Positions 7,339-8,059 of a DNA stretch of 8,059 nucleotides are shown piece after piece. The stretch spans positions 1 to 8,059 of the forward strand of contig JBCDBY010000211.1 in NCBI GenBank assembly GCA_039182715.1. The letters run 5' to 3'. Position 1 is the stretch's first letter; each line of letters begins with the position of its first letter. Source of the stretch: JBCDBY01 sp039182715. Its GTDB lineage: Bacteria; Planctomycetota; PLA2. The notes beneath the pieces were generated by a model. It did no database searches. It was not told where the DNA came from and saw nothing but the letters and a program-made list of their open reading frames with translations. The translations under genes and the position numbers were made by a program.

Positions 7339-8059
7339 GTTCGTTCGCGTGGCGAATTCGATCATCATCAACGCGGCGCTGACCGGCATGGTCCCGCGCA
7401 AGGCCGACGTCCCGCACCTGCCGGAAACGCCGGACGAGATCGCCGCCGACGCGGCGCGCGTCGCCGCCGCCGGCGCGTCCATCGTCCACCTGCACGCGCG
7501 CGTGCACGGCGAGCCGACCCACGAGAAAGAGGTCTACGGCGACATCGTCGAGGCGGTCCGCGCACGCTGCCCGGAGCTGGTCATCTGCGTCTCCTGCTCG
7601 GGGCGCCACGTTCGCGAGCTCGCGCAGCGATCGGAGGTGCTCGAGCTGGACGGGGATCGCAAGCCGGACATGGCCTCGCTCACCCTCGGCTCGCTCAACT
7701 TCCCCGGGCAGGCATCGGTGAACGACCCGACCACGATCGCCGGGCTCGCAACGCGCATGCGGGAGCACGGCATCCGGCCGGAGCTCGAGGCGTTCGAACC
7801 CGGCATGGTCGAGGTCGCGCACTACCTCCTGCGCAAGGACGTGATCGACGCGCCGCTCTACTTCAACCTGCTGCTCGGCTCGCGCGGCACCGCGGCCTGC
7901 ACGCCGATGAACGTCGCCGCCATGACGGCGGCGCTTCCCGCCGGATCCACCTGGGCGCTCGCCGGCATCGGACGCTTCCAGTTCGGGGCCAACCTGATGG
8001 CGATTGCGGCGGGCGGCCACGTGCGCGTCGGCCTCGAGGACAACGTCTGGATGGACGAC
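7337..8059 (+). CDS. Beta-keto acid cleavage enzyme (BKACE/DUF849), C-terminus off right edge
   Basis: 241 residues are present, and the frame is open at the right edge; family members are about 270-310 residues, so roughly the last 30-70 are missing. Family signatures in order: INAALTGMVP (11-20), HLP with the TPDEIAADAA helix (27-40), the metal pair H51-x-H53 (IVHLHAR), SCSGR (86-90), KPDMASLTLGSLNF (109-122), PELEAFEPGM (148-157), LLLGS (178-182), WALAGIGR (206-213) and GGHVRVGLEDN (226-236), which supplies the third zinc ligand E234 and the R230/D235 pair. BKACEs condense a beta-keto acid with acetyl-CoA, giving acetoacetate and a new acyl-CoA. The founding member Kce acts in lysine fermentation; other members use different keto acids. 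The start is the ATG at 7337; a GTG four codons later is possible, and neither has a Shine-Dalgarno. Confidence 0.92.
   Translation, partial: MFVRVANSIIINAALTGMVPRKADVPHLPETPDEIAADAARVAAAGASIVHLHARVHGEPTHEKEVYGDIVEAVRARCPELVICVSCSGRHVRELAQRSEVLELDGDRKPDMASLTLGSLNFPGQASVNDPTTIAGLATRMREHGIRPELEAFEPGMVEVAHYLLRKDVIDAPLYFNLLLGSRGTAACTPMNVAAMTAALPAGSTWALAGIGRFQFGANLMAIAAGGHVRVGLEDNVWMDD

Noticed and set aside
7319..8020. N-terminal extension of the nitrilase frame on the minus strand
   Set aside because: It lies antisense to the well-supported BKACE gene and has no recognisable domain; nitrilases normally begin where the ATG at 7318 lies.

Overview
The window is a GC-rich (roughly two-thirds G+C by eye), gene-dense stretch of a bacterial chromosome. 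It holds seven protein-coding genes, the first and last cut by the window edges, and no RNA genes, mobile elements, phage genes or CRISPR arrays. A lipobox lipoprotein and Sec-type signal peptides point to a bacterium with an outer envelope. The secreted protein with an SH3-like head, coiled coil and TPR tail is a style I associate with Planctomycetota and some Myxococcota. That taxonomic hint is weak and the phylum is not established here.

Layout, left to right: (1) a lipoprotein with an internal repeat (minus, 3' end off the left edge, GTG start at 1717); (2) a secreted CIA30-DUF4174 two-domain protein (minus, 1819-2736); (3) a CpdA/Icc-like class III metallophosphoesterase (plus, 2792-3682, GTG start); (4) a KefB/KefC-type CPA2 cation:proton antiporter with a C-terminal RCK domain (minus, 3672-5333); (5) a secreted SH3-like/coiled-coil/TPR protein (plus, 5409-6443); (6) a nitrilase (minus, 6428-7318); (7) a beta-keto acid cleavage enzyme, BKACE/DUF849 (plus, 7337 to beyond the right edge).

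From gene 2 onward the strand alternates at every gene. The two convergent pairs overlap at their 3' ends (11 and 16 nt), and the three divergent gaps are only 55, 75 and 18 nt. Apart from the possible pair 2 then 1, there are no operons, so most genes must be transcribed alone. Two envelope proteins (1, 2) share a strand and may be co-expressed. Genes 3, 4 and 5 look like unrelated housekeeping or stress functions. Genes 6 and 7 form the only metabolically suggestive pair: a nitrilase can make a carboxylic acid from a nitrile, and a BKACE uses beta-keto acids, so a small beta-ketonitrile or related catabolic unit is possible but speculative.

No gap exceeds about 100 bases. Nothing here looks like a wholly new system. 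The items most worth checking are the nitrilase-BKACE pair with a 10-bp palindrome at its start codon, the repeat module in the lipoprotein, and a strong hairpin just upstream of the lipoprotein's ribosome binding site.
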